Part shown: piece after piece, positions 1-7,800 of the stretch
Numbering within the stretch: the stretch's first letter is position 1
Layout: each line of letters opens with the position of its first letter
NCBI GenBank assembly: GCA_944349915.1
Contig: CALVNU010000009.1
Span: 1 to 17,005 of the forward strand
From: an uncultured Clostridia bacterium
GTDB taxonomy: Bacteria; Bacillota; Clostridia; Christensenellales; UBA1242
Direction: 5' to 3'
Length of the DNA: 17,005 nucleotides
Program-made: the position numbers and the translations under genes
Notes under the pieces: generated by a model
Database searches by the model: none
Told to the model about the DNA's origin: nothing
Seen by the model: the letters and a program-made list of their open reading frames with translations, nothing else

Positions 1-793
1 AGGCCATATGAAAAAAGCGCTTAAAGAAATGAAGGTGCTTCTTAATAATATTGACATTGTGCTGTATGTGCTTGATTCTAGAGCACCCCTTTCTTGTGTC
101 AATCCATCTCTCAACAAGATTGCAGAAGGCAAAAAAATCTTGTATGTTTTTAGCAAGGTTGATATGGCGGACGAAGAAAGGGTTAAACAAATTGCAAAAG
201 GTTACAAAAAAAATAACTGCGATTATGTTTGCCTTAACAGCACGCTTTCCGGTTCGGGCAAAATTATCAAACAAAAGATTGTTGCGCTTTGCAATGAAAA
301 ACTTTTAAAATTTAAGGCAAGGGGAATAAAAACAAGCATAAGAGCTCTTGTTGTTGGAGTGCCAAACTCTGGCAAAAGCACACTTGTCAACAACCTATGT
401 GGAAAAGCAAAAGCAATAACTGGCAACAAACCAGGCGTCACAAAATTCAACCAATGGGTTGCAATTGGCGATGGCATTGAACTTTGCGATACTCCAGGAA
501 CTCTTTATCCAAACCTTGAAAATCAAGAAATTGCACAAAAGTTGTGCCTTATTGGAAGTATAAAAGACCAAATTTTTGATGAAGTTGAACTTGCCTATGT
601 GCTTATAAAAATGTTGCAAGAAAATTATCCAAATGTGGTTCCCAACAGGTTTAAAGGAGCAAAAACACTTGAGGAAATTGCTTTGGTGCGTGGCTATAAA
701 CTTAAGGAAGGGCAGGTTGATATTGAAAGAACAGCCACTGCCGTTATTGATGATTTTAGAAAGGGAAGGCTTGGGAGGATAACGCTTGACTAA
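1..793 (+). CDS. rbgA: Ribosome biogenesis GTPase RbgA/YlqF, 5' end cut by window edge
   Basis: Circularly permuted GTPase (YlqF/YawG type) that assists late assembly of the 50S ribosomal subunit in the cytoplasm. Counting from the ATG at position 8, a DxRxP motif (DSRAP, 23-27) is followed by the permuted order G4 (SKVD, 49-52; Ser replaces the usual Asn), a G5-like segment (about 78-84), the P-loop GVPNSGKST (117-125), the G2 Thr region (GVT, 143-145) and G3 DTPG (161-164). The helical C-terminal domain after about 175 is the RNA-binding half. The ATG at 8 is probably not the start: the two in-frame codons before it, at 2-7, read Gly-His, giving GHM. This matches the conserved PGHM near the N-terminus of RbgA, where this Met is internal. 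About 8-15 residues therefore lie upstream of the window. The stop overlaps the next start by one base (TAATG), which suggests translational coupling. Confidence 0.93.
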   Translation, partial: GHMKKALKEMKVLLNNIDIVLYVLDSRAPLSCVNPSLNKIAEGKKILYVFSKVDMADEERVKQIAKGYKKNNCDYVCLNSTLSGSGKIIKQKIVALCNEKLLKFKARGIKTSIRALVVGVPNSGKSTLVNNLCGKAKAITGNKPGVTKFNQWVAIGDGIELCDTPGTLYPNLENQEIAQKLCLIGSIKDQIFDEVELAYVLIKMLQENYPNVVPNRFKGAKTLEEIALVRGYKLKEGQVDIERTATAVIDDFRKGRLGRITLD

Positions 794-1143
794 TGAAAAA
801 GTTAAACAAAATTAAGGGCGATGCTGGTGAGGCACAAGTTTATTTTTATTTGGAAAACAATAAATATAAAATTTTGCAAACAAATTATAAAAACAAAATT
901 GGAGAAATTGATATTATTGCAAAAAAGAAAAACAAGTTGGCTTTTATTGAAGTTAAAAACCGCTCAACTAATGCTTTTGGATTGCCTTGCGAGGCGGTTG
1001 ACAAACGCAAGCAACTTAAGATTGCAAAAACGGCCGAAATTTATCTTATGCAAAATAAATTTAAAGATTGCGATATTGTTTTTTGCGTGGCCGAAGTGCT
1101 TGATGGAAAAATAAATTTTATTGAAAACGCATTTGAAGTTTAA
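793..1143 (+). CDS. yraN: YraN/UPF0102 family endonuclease-like protein
   Basis: Small protein of 116 residues with the restriction-endonuclease-like fold of the UPF0102 (YraN) family; its cellular role is not settled. Family hallmarks are visible in order: G-E-A at 11-14, the GEIDII strand at 37-42 carrying the metal-binding acidic residue, and EVKNRS at 53-58, the E-x-K of the PD-(D/E)xK core. A basic KRKQLKIAK stretch follows at 71-79. The length is normal for the family. The ATG shares its first base with the TAA of the GTPase gene, so the two are almost certainly one operon. In Bacillota, yraN is commonly found next to rbgA and rnhB, which supports both calls. The stop codon lies in the 5' arm of the terminator hairpin. 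Assignment to the family is firm; nuclease activity is inferred. Confidence 0.9.
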   Translation: MKKLNKIKGDAGEAQVYFYLENNKYKILQTNYKNKIGEIDIIAKKKNKLAFIEVKNRSTNAFGLPCEAVDKRKQLKIAKTAEIYLMQNKFKDCDIVFCVAEVLDGKINFIENAFEV

Positions 1144-1168
1144 TCATCTTTTTGAAGATGATTTTTTT
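1142..1168 (+). terminator. Rho-independent terminator of the rbgA-yraN operon
   Basis: Perfect 9-bp stem (AATCATCTT at 1142-1150 with AAGATGATT at 1155-1163), a 4-nt TTTG loop, and a run of Ts from 1162 to 1168. The 5' arm includes the last two bases of the yraN stop codon. Confidence 0.88.
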
Positions 1169-1289
1169 ATTTTTATATTGTAATGTTTACTTTTTTTGCA
1201 TTTTTTTAACTAAATTTAATAAAAATCACCATATTTTTGATTATTTTTTATAAAAAAAGTTAAAAATAAGATAAATTCAAAGGGGTTTT

Positions 1290-1796
1290 ATGAAAAAAAT
1301 TTTAATTTCTTTTGCTTTGATTTTTGTTGCAATTTTTGCCACCGCCTGTGAAGATAGTTTAAAGGTGCGTGGAGCGTCCATAAGCGAAATAACATCTGCA
1401 GGAAGCGGTAATTTTGCTGTGTCAATCTCTTATGCAAGCGATAGCAGATTGGAAAATTTGGGCGTTGATGTGCAACTTAGATTTAATAAAAAAGGAGAAG
1501 TTCAATTTTGGGAAGATAACGGCGAAAAATTGCAGTTTGAAATTAAAGAAAGTGATGTGTGGTATTCTTTAACAAGCCTTATTGCAACGGCAAAAGGTGA
1601 ACAGGGAAAGGAAGAATTTGTAAAGCATAAAGATGCGGTGGCTCACAATTATCTTTTTAGTTCCAATCAAACGGTAACCATTTCTATTAGAGTGGTTGCT
1701 GGTGATATTGTAGAAAACTTGGCAGGCACTGGCTATATTTTGACAGAAACAATGCCAATAAGCGATGTTTTTAATCTAAAAGTTTTATCAAAATAA
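1290..1796 (+). CDS. Putative lipoprotein, function unknown
   Basis: A 168-residue exported protein. The N-terminus has a KK start, a hydrophobic core (residues 4-16) and a lipobox-like ATAC ending at Cys20. It should therefore be cleaved by signal peptidase II and anchored to the membrane outer face. The -3 residue is Ala rather than the usual Leu, so this is a slightly weak lipobox. The mature part alternates polar and hydrophobic residues and looks beta-rich. I do not recognise a family; the text resembles small extracytoplasmic beta-sandwich lipoproteins. The ATG is preceded by AGGGG at 1281-1285 with good spacing, which supports this start. The gene stands alone, with the yraN terminator before it and a 320-bp AT-rich gap after it. 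The 146-bp upstream gap shows no promoter I would defend. Confidence 0.75.
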   Translation: MKKILISFALIFVAIFATACEDSLKVRGASISEITSAGSGNFAVSISYASDSRLENLGVDVQLRFNKKGEVQFWEDNGEKLQFEIKESDVWYSLTSLIATAKGEQGKEEFVKHKDAVAHNYLFSSNQTVTISIRVVAGDIVENLAGTGYILTETMPISDVFNLKVLSK

Positions 1797-1810
1797 ATGC
1801 CTCGTAAAAC

Positions 1811-1910
1811 TAAAATTTTTATCAAATAAAATATTTGTCAAATAAAAAATTTGTTAAATAAAAAGATTTGTAAAACAAAAATTTTTATTAAATAAAAAAG
1901 TTTAAAAAAT
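1811..1910. repeat. AT-rich imperfect tandem repeats (16-17 bp unit)
   Basis: Five to six consecutive imperfect copies of a unit near AAAAAATTTGTTAAAT, starting at about 1811, 1828, 1844, 1860, 1877 and, decayed, 1894. The middle copies are closest to one another. The tract occupies a third of the noncoding stretch 1797-2116. The rest of that stretch holds a perfect 10-bp palindrome, ATAGCGCTAT (1930-1939), and a T-rich run before the next promoter. No ORF or recognisable RNA is present. Confidence 0.6.
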
Positions 1911-2056
1911 TTTTTTATAATAAATAACCATAGCGCTATAACTTGTTTTTGAAAAGTTTTTTCTGCTATAAAAAATTTTTAGGCAAAAGAAATTTGCAAC
2001 TGCAAAAACATTTTCTTTAAAAACCGACAGATATAGCAAAAAATATTGCAAAAACT

Positions 2057-2084
2057 TGCTTTTTTGCTTTATTTTTTTTATAAA
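2057..2084 (+). promoter_or_regulatory. Candidate sigma-A promoter for the ABC-type ATPase gene
   Basis: TTGCTT (2057-2062), a 16-bp spacer and TATAAA (2079-2084), about 30 bp before the start codon. The region is so AT-rich that the -10 match is weak evidence. A 7-bp hairpin (2048-2054 with 2061-2067) followed by Ts overlaps the -35 and could be a weak terminator instead. Confidence 0.35.
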
Positions 2085-2116
2085 ATATAGTAAAATAACA
2101 AAAAAGGTGGCAAATT

Positions 2117-2764
2117 ATGGTTGAAGTTAAAAATTTATTTTTAAGATATACAAGAGAATATTTTGCACTCTACAATATCAATCTTAATATTGAAGATGGG
2201 GACGCTGTTGCGTTTGTAGGAGAAGATGAAAGCGGAAAAACTTCACTCCTTCGCATTTTGGCAAAACTTGAAAAGGCAACAAAAGGGGAAGTTTATCTTA
2301 AAGATATCCCTATCGAAAAAGTAAATTTTCGAACCGACTTGCAGGCAGGTTATGTTCCAGCCACCCCTGTATTCCTTGAGAAAAAATCGGTGTATGAAAA
2401 TTTTAAATATATCTTAAAAGGCTGGGGACTTACCGAAAGCGAAATTGAAAATAAAATCAACAATATTATTATTGAGTTTGCTATTGAAAAAATCAAAGAT
2501 ACCAAAGTGAAAGATTTGAGTTTGGAAGAAAAGTATGTTTTGTCTCTTATCCGTCTTTCTTTCCGCGAACTTGACTTGTTGATGGTGGACAATATTTTTG
2601 ATAAACTTTCCGAAACAACTATGGAAGTTGTTATAGACCTTATAAAAAAATTAAAAACAAAAAAGACCACTTTGATTGTGGCTACAACCAAGCCGGATAT
2701 TGCACAAAAATTTACTAAAAAAATGATTTATTTTAAAAATGGCTCTATTGTTGAAAGTCTATAA
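2117..2764 (+). CDS. Stand-alone ABC-type ATPase subunit with degenerate catalytic motifs
   Basis: A 215-residue ABC nucleotide-binding domain, of normal length for a single-domain ATPase subunit, cytoplasmic and without membrane segments. The Walker A loop is intact (GEDESGKT, 35-42). The other motifs are eroded. The Q-loop region (VPATPVF, 80-86) lacks its Gln. The signature LSGGQ reads LSLEE (134-138). Walker B (LLMVD, 154-158) is followed by Asn159 where the catalytic Glu normally sits. The switch His is absent (VATTKPD, 188-194). It may therefore bind ATP but hydrolyse it poorly, or act as a structural partner of an active subunit. The start is supported by AAGGTGG at 2104-2110. No permease gene is adjacent, so the partner and substrate are unknown. 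Family assignment is firm; the inactive state is inferred from the residues. Confidence 0.85.
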   Translation: MVEVKNLFLRYTREYFALYNINLNIEDGDAVAFVGEDESGKTSLLRILAKLEKATKGEVYLKDIPIEKVNFRTDLQAGYVPATPVFLEKKSVYENFKYILKGWGLTESEIENKINNIIIEFAIEKIKDTKVKDLSLEEKYVLSLIRLSFRELDLLMVDNIFDKLSETTMEVVIDLIKKLKTKKTTLIVATTKPDIAQKFTKKMIYFKNGSIVESL

Positions 2765-2773
2765 ATTTGCAGT

Positions 2774-2823
2774 AACATTTTGTTTTGGCAAGGCGAAAAT
2801 AAATTGGAAATAAAATGTTTTTT
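2774..2823 (+). terminator. Weak candidate terminator after the ATPase gene
   Basis: AACATTTT (2774-2781) pairs with AAAATGTT (2812-2819), and a six-T run spans 2818-2823. The 30-nt loop and AT-only stem make it weak. It lies between convergent genes. Confidence 0.35.
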
Positions 2824-2831
2824 AAAATTAA

Positions 2832-3242
2832 TTAAATAATCACATCATCGTCTTCTGGCGGTGATTTTTTTTGATTATCGTGATTTGTTTCATCATTTTC
2901 TTGTTTTTTCGCGGAAAAAATAGATGAAAAAGTTGATAAATCGTTATTTTTTCCCATCATGGACAAAATTGCGGACAACATATTTGGGTTGAATTGATTT
3001 TGATTATTCTGTTGATTTTCCATTTGTCTGTATGCTTCATCTGGAAAACTTTGCGCATATTGCCCCCAGTTTTGAGAAAAATTTTTTTGGTTTGGCATAA
3101 TTGAAGATTGACCATTTTGCCAATTTTCTTGAGCAAGATTTGTGTTATTGTTTTGCCAAGGCTGTTGCGAAAAATTTTGCGCATTTTGTGCAAAATTTCC
3201 ATTTAGCATAGAAGTTAAAATTGTAAACAGATTGTTATTCAT
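2832..3242 (-). CDS. Asn/Gln-rich low-complexity protein, function unknown
   Basis: A 136-residue protein with no recognised family. By count, Asn plus Gln make up 46 of 136 residues, concentrated between about 15 and 85, with three Trp-centred repeats (PWQN, NWQN, NWGQ). Two short hydrophobic, probably amphipathic helices flank the disordered middle: NLFTILTSMLNGN near the N-terminus and NMLSAILSMMGKN at about 87-99. They resemble each other. The tail is charged and acidic (PPEDDD). There is no signal peptide or membrane segment, so it is probably cytoplasmic. The start has only a weak upstream purine stretch (AAAGA). It is transcribed away from the small-protein/protease pair with 75 bp between the starts. 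Spore coat or storage proteins can have this composition, but nothing here proves that role. Confidence 0.62.
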   Translation of the reverse strand: MNNNLFTILTSMLNGNFAQNAQNFSQQPWQNNNTNLAQENWQNGQSSIMPNQKNFSQNWGQYAQSFPDEAYRQMENQQNNQNQFNPNMLSAILSMMGKNNDLSTFSSIFSAKKQENDETNHDNQKKSPPEDDDVII

Positions 3243-3317
3243 GTCTTTATATATTCTTTTTCAAAAAAAATTGTTAAATTTTACTATCCTACAACATATA
3301 TTGAACTAGGGGTCAAA

Positions 3318-3575
3318 ATGAAATTATCGGATTTTAAAGACAGCAAACCTAAAAATGAGCAGGTTAGCGAAAGCAATTTGCAACAAATCTATGATAAATA
3401 CAAAAACAGTTCTCAAAGCGAATTGTTTTCTGCGCTTATGCAAGAAGTTGCATCACAAAAAGCAAATGGAACTTTTGATTTTGAAAATTTGCAAAAAATG
3501 GTTAATTCTCTTGAGGGCGCTGTTCCACAAGAAAATTTTGAACAAATGAAAAGGATATTAAATAGACTTAAATGA
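3318..3575 (+). CDS. Small helical protein coupled to the S8 protease gene, function unknown
   Basis: An 85-residue hydrophilic protein, predicted by eye to be almost all helical: a charged N-terminal third (1-20), then helices at about 20-48 and 54-84. It has no signal peptide, Cys or recognisable domain. The start is well supported by AGGGG at 3308-3312, five bases before the ATG. Its TGA overlaps the protease ATG by four bases (ATGA), so the two are translated as a coupled pair. That pairing suggests a role linked to the protease, as inhibitor, adaptor or substrate, but this is inference only. The divergent Q/N-rich gene starts 75 bp away and may share control sequences. Confidence 0.72.
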   Translation: MKLSDFKDSKPKNEQVSESNLQQIYDKYKNSSQSELFSALMQEVASQKANGTFDFENLQKMVNSLEGAVPQENFEQMKRILNRLK

Positions 3576-4711
3576 ATAGACAAAAAATAGATAGCACGCT
3601 TTTAAATCTTGCCAGAGCGCTTGGCTGGCAAAAAAAATTTGACTGCATTGTTAAAGCGTATGATTACCAAAGATTAAAAAACATTCTTTTACATAAAAAA
3701 ATTGAAATTAAAAAATGTTATCCCTTTATACAAAGTTATCAACTTTCGTTGAATGGCGACCAACTTTCATGGGTTAGCAATCTTACACAGGTTGACAAAA
3801 TTTTTTCTGTTTGCACAGCATCTGCCATGATGAACCTTGCCAAAAAGATTTTAAATGTTGAAAATTGCACTTTGACAGGTAAAGGTATAAAGGTTGCATT
3901 TATTGATACAGGAATTTCTGGCCATGTTGATTTTTGTTTAGGGGAAAAACGGATAAAAATTTTTAAAGACTTTGTTTATGGCAAAGAAAAATATTACGAT
4001 GACAATGGGCACGGAACTTTTGTTGCTGGTGTTTGCGCTGGCAACGGAGTTTGTTCTGGTGGAAAATATGCCGGAATTGCTCCAAAGGCCGATATCATTG
4101 CATTGAAAGCACTTTCTTCAAAAGGAGAGGCTGGCGCGGATAAAATTTTGGAAGCAATGGAATGGATTTATGATAATCACAAAAAAGAAAATATAAATGT
4201 TGTTTGTATGAGTTTTGGCTCGGAACCGCTTGGATATAACGACCCAATTATGAGTGGTGCAGAAGCGCTATGGAAAGATGGTGTGGTTGTGGTGGCTGCA
4301 GCGGGCAATAGTGGACCAGAATTTCAAACTATAAAAAGCCCAGGAGTTTCCAGTCGCATTATCACGGTAGGAGGCTTTGATGACAACAGAATAGACGAAA
4401 ACAGATTTGACGAAAAGTTTTTTGAAGTTGCGCAATTTTCATCAAGGGGGCCGTCGTTCAATCGCTTTAAACCCGACATTGTTGCACCAAGCGTTGATAT
4501 AATCTCTTGCGGTCAAAATAATGACTATGTCAAACTAAGTGGCACTTCGGTTGCAACGCCAATGGTTGCAGGATTATGTGCACTAATTCTTGAAGAAAAT
4601 CCTTCGCTTTCACCAAACCAAGTTAAAGGCAAATTGTTAAATAGTTGCAAACCAATTTCATTCAATCGCAACTTGGAAGGCTTTGGTTATCCCTGTGTAA
4701 AAAATGGATAA
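3572..4711 (+). CDS. Subtilisin-like serine protease (S8), probably intracellular
   Basis: A 379-residue peptidase S8 family enzyme. The catalytic triad is complete: Asp112 in VAFIDTGISG, His147 in NGHGTFVAG, and Ser326 in SGTSVATPMVAG. Asn246 in AAGNSGP provides the oxyanion hole. Residues about 23-95 look like an I9-type propeptide/inhibitor domain that folds the protease and is then removed. No signal peptide or transmembrane segment is visible, so this resembles cytoplasmic AprX/Isp-type subtilisins rather than secreted ones. The start codon sits inside the preceding stop (ATGA), with no separate ribosome site needed. The end is followed by a 160-bp gap with a promoter for the surface protein. 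Protease family and active site are firm; cellular location and substrate are inferred. Confidence 0.93.
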   Translation: MNRQKIDSTLLNLARALGWQKKFDCIVKAYDYQRLKNILLHKKIEIKKCYPFIQSYQLSLNGDQLSWVSNLTQVDKIFSVCTASAMMNLAKKILNVENCTLTGKGIKVAFIDTGISGHVDFCLGEKRIKIFKDFVYGKEKYYDDNGHGTFVAGVCAGNGVCSGGKYAGIAPKADIIALKALSSKGEAGADKILEAMEWIYDNHKKENINVVCMSFGSEPLGYNDPIMSGAEALWKDGVVVVAAAGNSGPEFQTIKSPGVSSRIITVGGFDDNRIDENRFDEKFFEVAQFSSRGPSFNRFKPDIVAPSVDIISCGQNNDYVKLSGTSVATPMVAGLCALILEENPSLSPNQVKGKLLNSCKPISFNRNLEGFGYPCVKNG

Positions 4712-4779
4712 TTTTTTTCATAAAAAAGATAAATATTTGTTTAAAAAACAAATAAATTGTCAATTTTTATCTAATTTAT

Positions 4780-4808
4780 TTGGAAAAAATATTTATTCTG
4801 GTTATAAT
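4780..4808 (+). promoter_or_regulatory. Sigma-A promoter of the GLUG repeat protein gene
   Basis: TTGGAA (4780-4785), a 17-bp spacer and a perfect TATAAT (4803-4808). Transcription would begin near 4815, about 58 nt before the TTG start. It lies in the gap after the protease gene. Confidence 0.65.
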
Positions 4809-4861
4809 AATATAGATTATAGCAAATTGAATGACTTCTTTATAGGTGTAAGGTTGATTGT

Positions 4862-4867
4862 GGAGGG
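4862..4867 (+). promoter_or_regulatory. Ribosome binding site that fixes the repeat-protein start
   Basis: GGAGGG, five bases before a TTG codon at 4873. The next possible in-frame start upstream (TTG at 4858) would place this site inside the coding region, so 4873 is preferred. Confidence 0.75.
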
Positions 4868-4872
4868 TAAAA

Positions 4873-7800
4873 TTGAAAACTTTAACAAAGTTTAAGTTTA
4901 TTTTTGTGGGCTTGCTATCATTAATGCTTACAGTTTTAGGCATTACTTTTATTTTTACTACCGATAAAACAGATGCCGCTATCGACTGGACAGGCCATTC
5001 ATATACAAAGTTTACTCCATATGCCACACAAGATGGTGTTTATCTTTCACCGATTGAAGACCATTCAAGATTGGCATATATAGTTGTGTGGTCTCCTTAT
5101 TCAATAATAGGCGAAGAAAGCGGTGAATATGTTATGACAGCACAGGGGGCAACTGTTGGCCTGGAAGGCATAACTTATGAAGGTTCACAACATCAAGGCA
5201 CCAATACAGATTATTTCACGATAAGATATAGAATAGAAACATTTACGCAGAGCGATGTTTTTATTAGGCAAGTCAGAATTTCTGCTAAAAACGCATCTGG
5301 ATTTTATACGCTTTACACAGGTGCCGATTACGGAATAAACACAACGCAGACAGAATTCAAATACGGCGACGATGTTGATAGAGATGATACTTTTGGCACA
5401 GTGCAAGGCAGTGGTGCTTATGATATCAACATGCTATACGATGTTGTGCTTTCTTATCAATACTACATAGACGGAACGCCTGTTCGCGTTTCCGCAGGCT
5501 CTGTTGCTGATGAACTTTCTGGCGGACTGGAAAGAGCAACAACGGTCAATCCTGCAAACTATACAAGAGAAGGTTATAGGCTTGACGGATTTTGGTCAGG
5601 GGAAAACAAAACAGGCAAACAAGTGCTTGACGAAAATGGATATTTTGTAAATGACTATGCTGCTACTCCTGGAATAACACTTTATCCTGGCTACAGCCAA
5701 GTGTTCTATTTTGATGTCAACGACAGCCTAGACGGCGTTGACAATGGCGCTGGAGAATATTTCACTTTTTCAGTCAAAGTTGATGGAGAAGTTTTATCGA
5801 CAAATGTCAATGATTTTTATCAACAAGTTAGAGTTGGCTCAACAGTTGAAATTTACGATATCAAGACGGCAGAAAACTATTATTTCACCTATACCTTGTC
5901 AAATGAAGATGCAGAAATGGAAGACAGTTCAAGTTCGAATATAAAAATCCAAATGCCACAGGAAGAATTTGAATTAAAAATCAACATAAAATTTGTGCAG
6001 TATTGGACGGACGATTCTGCTCAAGAAGAACTAGGCGTTAACTTTACAAACTATACTTTATACGGCACAGGTACAGCAGATGACCCATATCTTATACAAT
6101 CCGAAACCGACCTAGCCTTTCTCTCTTGGACGATATATAACAATAAGGCTTACAACGGAAATGTTACAAGTAGCAACTATTTCTATTCAGGCAAATATTT
6201 CAAACAGACCAAAGATTTGGATATGTCAGCATATTCTTGGCAACCGATTGGAAGTTCTAGATATTTTTCTGGCAATTATAATGGTGGAGGCTTTACAGTC
6301 TCTGGGCTTTACACTTCAGCAGGCTCTAACAACGCTTATTCATATCAAGGTTTGTTTGGGCGTGTTTGTACTTATAATACTGTTGCAGTTAGCATAACAA
6401 ATATTGGTGTGATAGATTCTTTTATTCAAGGATATGATTATGTTGGCGGAGTGGTTGGGTATGTTTATATTGATTCTAATTCCAATTCACAAGTAACTAT
6501 TAGTAATTGTTATAACACCGGCACTGTCACATCAACTTCAACTAGCAGTTATAGTTATGTCGGCGGAGTGGTTGGGTATGCCGATTCAAGTTTTTCAAGT
6601 TTAAAAGTAACCATCACCAATTGTTATAACACCGGCGCTGTTACGTCAACTTCAACTAGCAGTTATAGTTCTGTAGGCGGAGTGGTTGGGCGTGCTTATG
6701 CAACCATCGCCAATTGTTATAACACCGGCGCTGTTACAGGAAGCAGTTATGTCGGCGGAGTGGTTGGATATGCTTCTGGTTCAACCATCACCAATTGTTA
6801 TAATACTGGGGCTGTTGAAGGATATAATTTGGTTGGCGGAGTGGTTGGGTATATTACTGGAATTATGAGTAATTGTTATAACACCGGTTCTGTTACAGGG
6901 ATCAGTTCTGTAGGCGGAGTGGTTGGACAAGGGCATTTTAACCCAATTATTACAGATTGTTATAACATTGGGCCTGTTACAGCAACATTAACAACAGAAG
7001 ATATAACAGGAACATCCTCAATCGTGCAATACGTTGGTGGGTTAATTGGTAGCGCTGTTGGTGATAACCCATCATTTCCAACTATTAAAAATTGTTATAA
7101 CGCCGGTTCTGTTACCGCAACACTCTCAGTAACATCAACAACAGATATATATCAATCTGTTGGTGGGTTAATTGGAGACTCTACTTTTTCAACTGTAACA
7201 AATTGTTATAATATTGGTTCTATTGTAACAAAATTTGAATCTAATTCAACAAATACTAATAATTATGTTGGAGGATTGTTAGGAGAGGCTACCCATGCTG
7301 GTGGTGATGTGGCTGCAGTAATTTTTAATTGTTATAACACAGGTTCTGTTTCCATAACTTCAACTTCAAGTGTCCAGTATATTGGGGGAGTAATTGGATG
7401 TTTTCGCTTTAATTCTTATGCTTCAGATACTAATAAAGACCCTAATAATTTATATTATGGTGGAGAATGCACTTTGACAACTGGTATTGGCTCTGGCGAG
7501 GGAACAGCCACCAAAATTGATGCACCAGTTGAAGAGTGGGCAAAAAATATAGATTGGTATAGCGTCTCTGCAACAAATGAAGACGGCTCACTTGTTTGGG
7601 ATAGCGCATATCCTTGGGATTTTGACACTGTTTGGGAATTTGGCAGACCACATTTTGCAAATTTCAACAACAACTATCCTGTTTTACAAGGCATGTGGTC
7701 AACAAACGGAACAGAAGTCATTTACTGGACGGATACAGAAGCCCAGACCACACTGGGCGTTGACTTTACAAACTATTCTTTAAGTGGCTCTGGCAATTCC

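Noticed and set aside
3274..3302. Sporulation sigma-E-like promoter (CATATATT) before the 85-residue protein
   Set aside because: The -35 match is poor and such matches are frequent in this base composition; not strong enough to call.
4858..4872. Upstream TTG as start of the repeat protein
   Set aside because: The GGAGGG site lies just after it and points to TTG 4873, which also gives a better signal peptide.
4704..4895. 63-codon reading frame between the protease and the repeat protein
   Set aside because: It overlaps both neighbours, contains the promoter and ribosome site of the repeat protein, has no ribosome site of its own and no recognisable content.
6442..7398. Regularly spaced repeats resembling a CRISPR array
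   Set aside because: They are in frame within one long gene, unit lengths vary in multiples of three, and they encode the GLUG motif.
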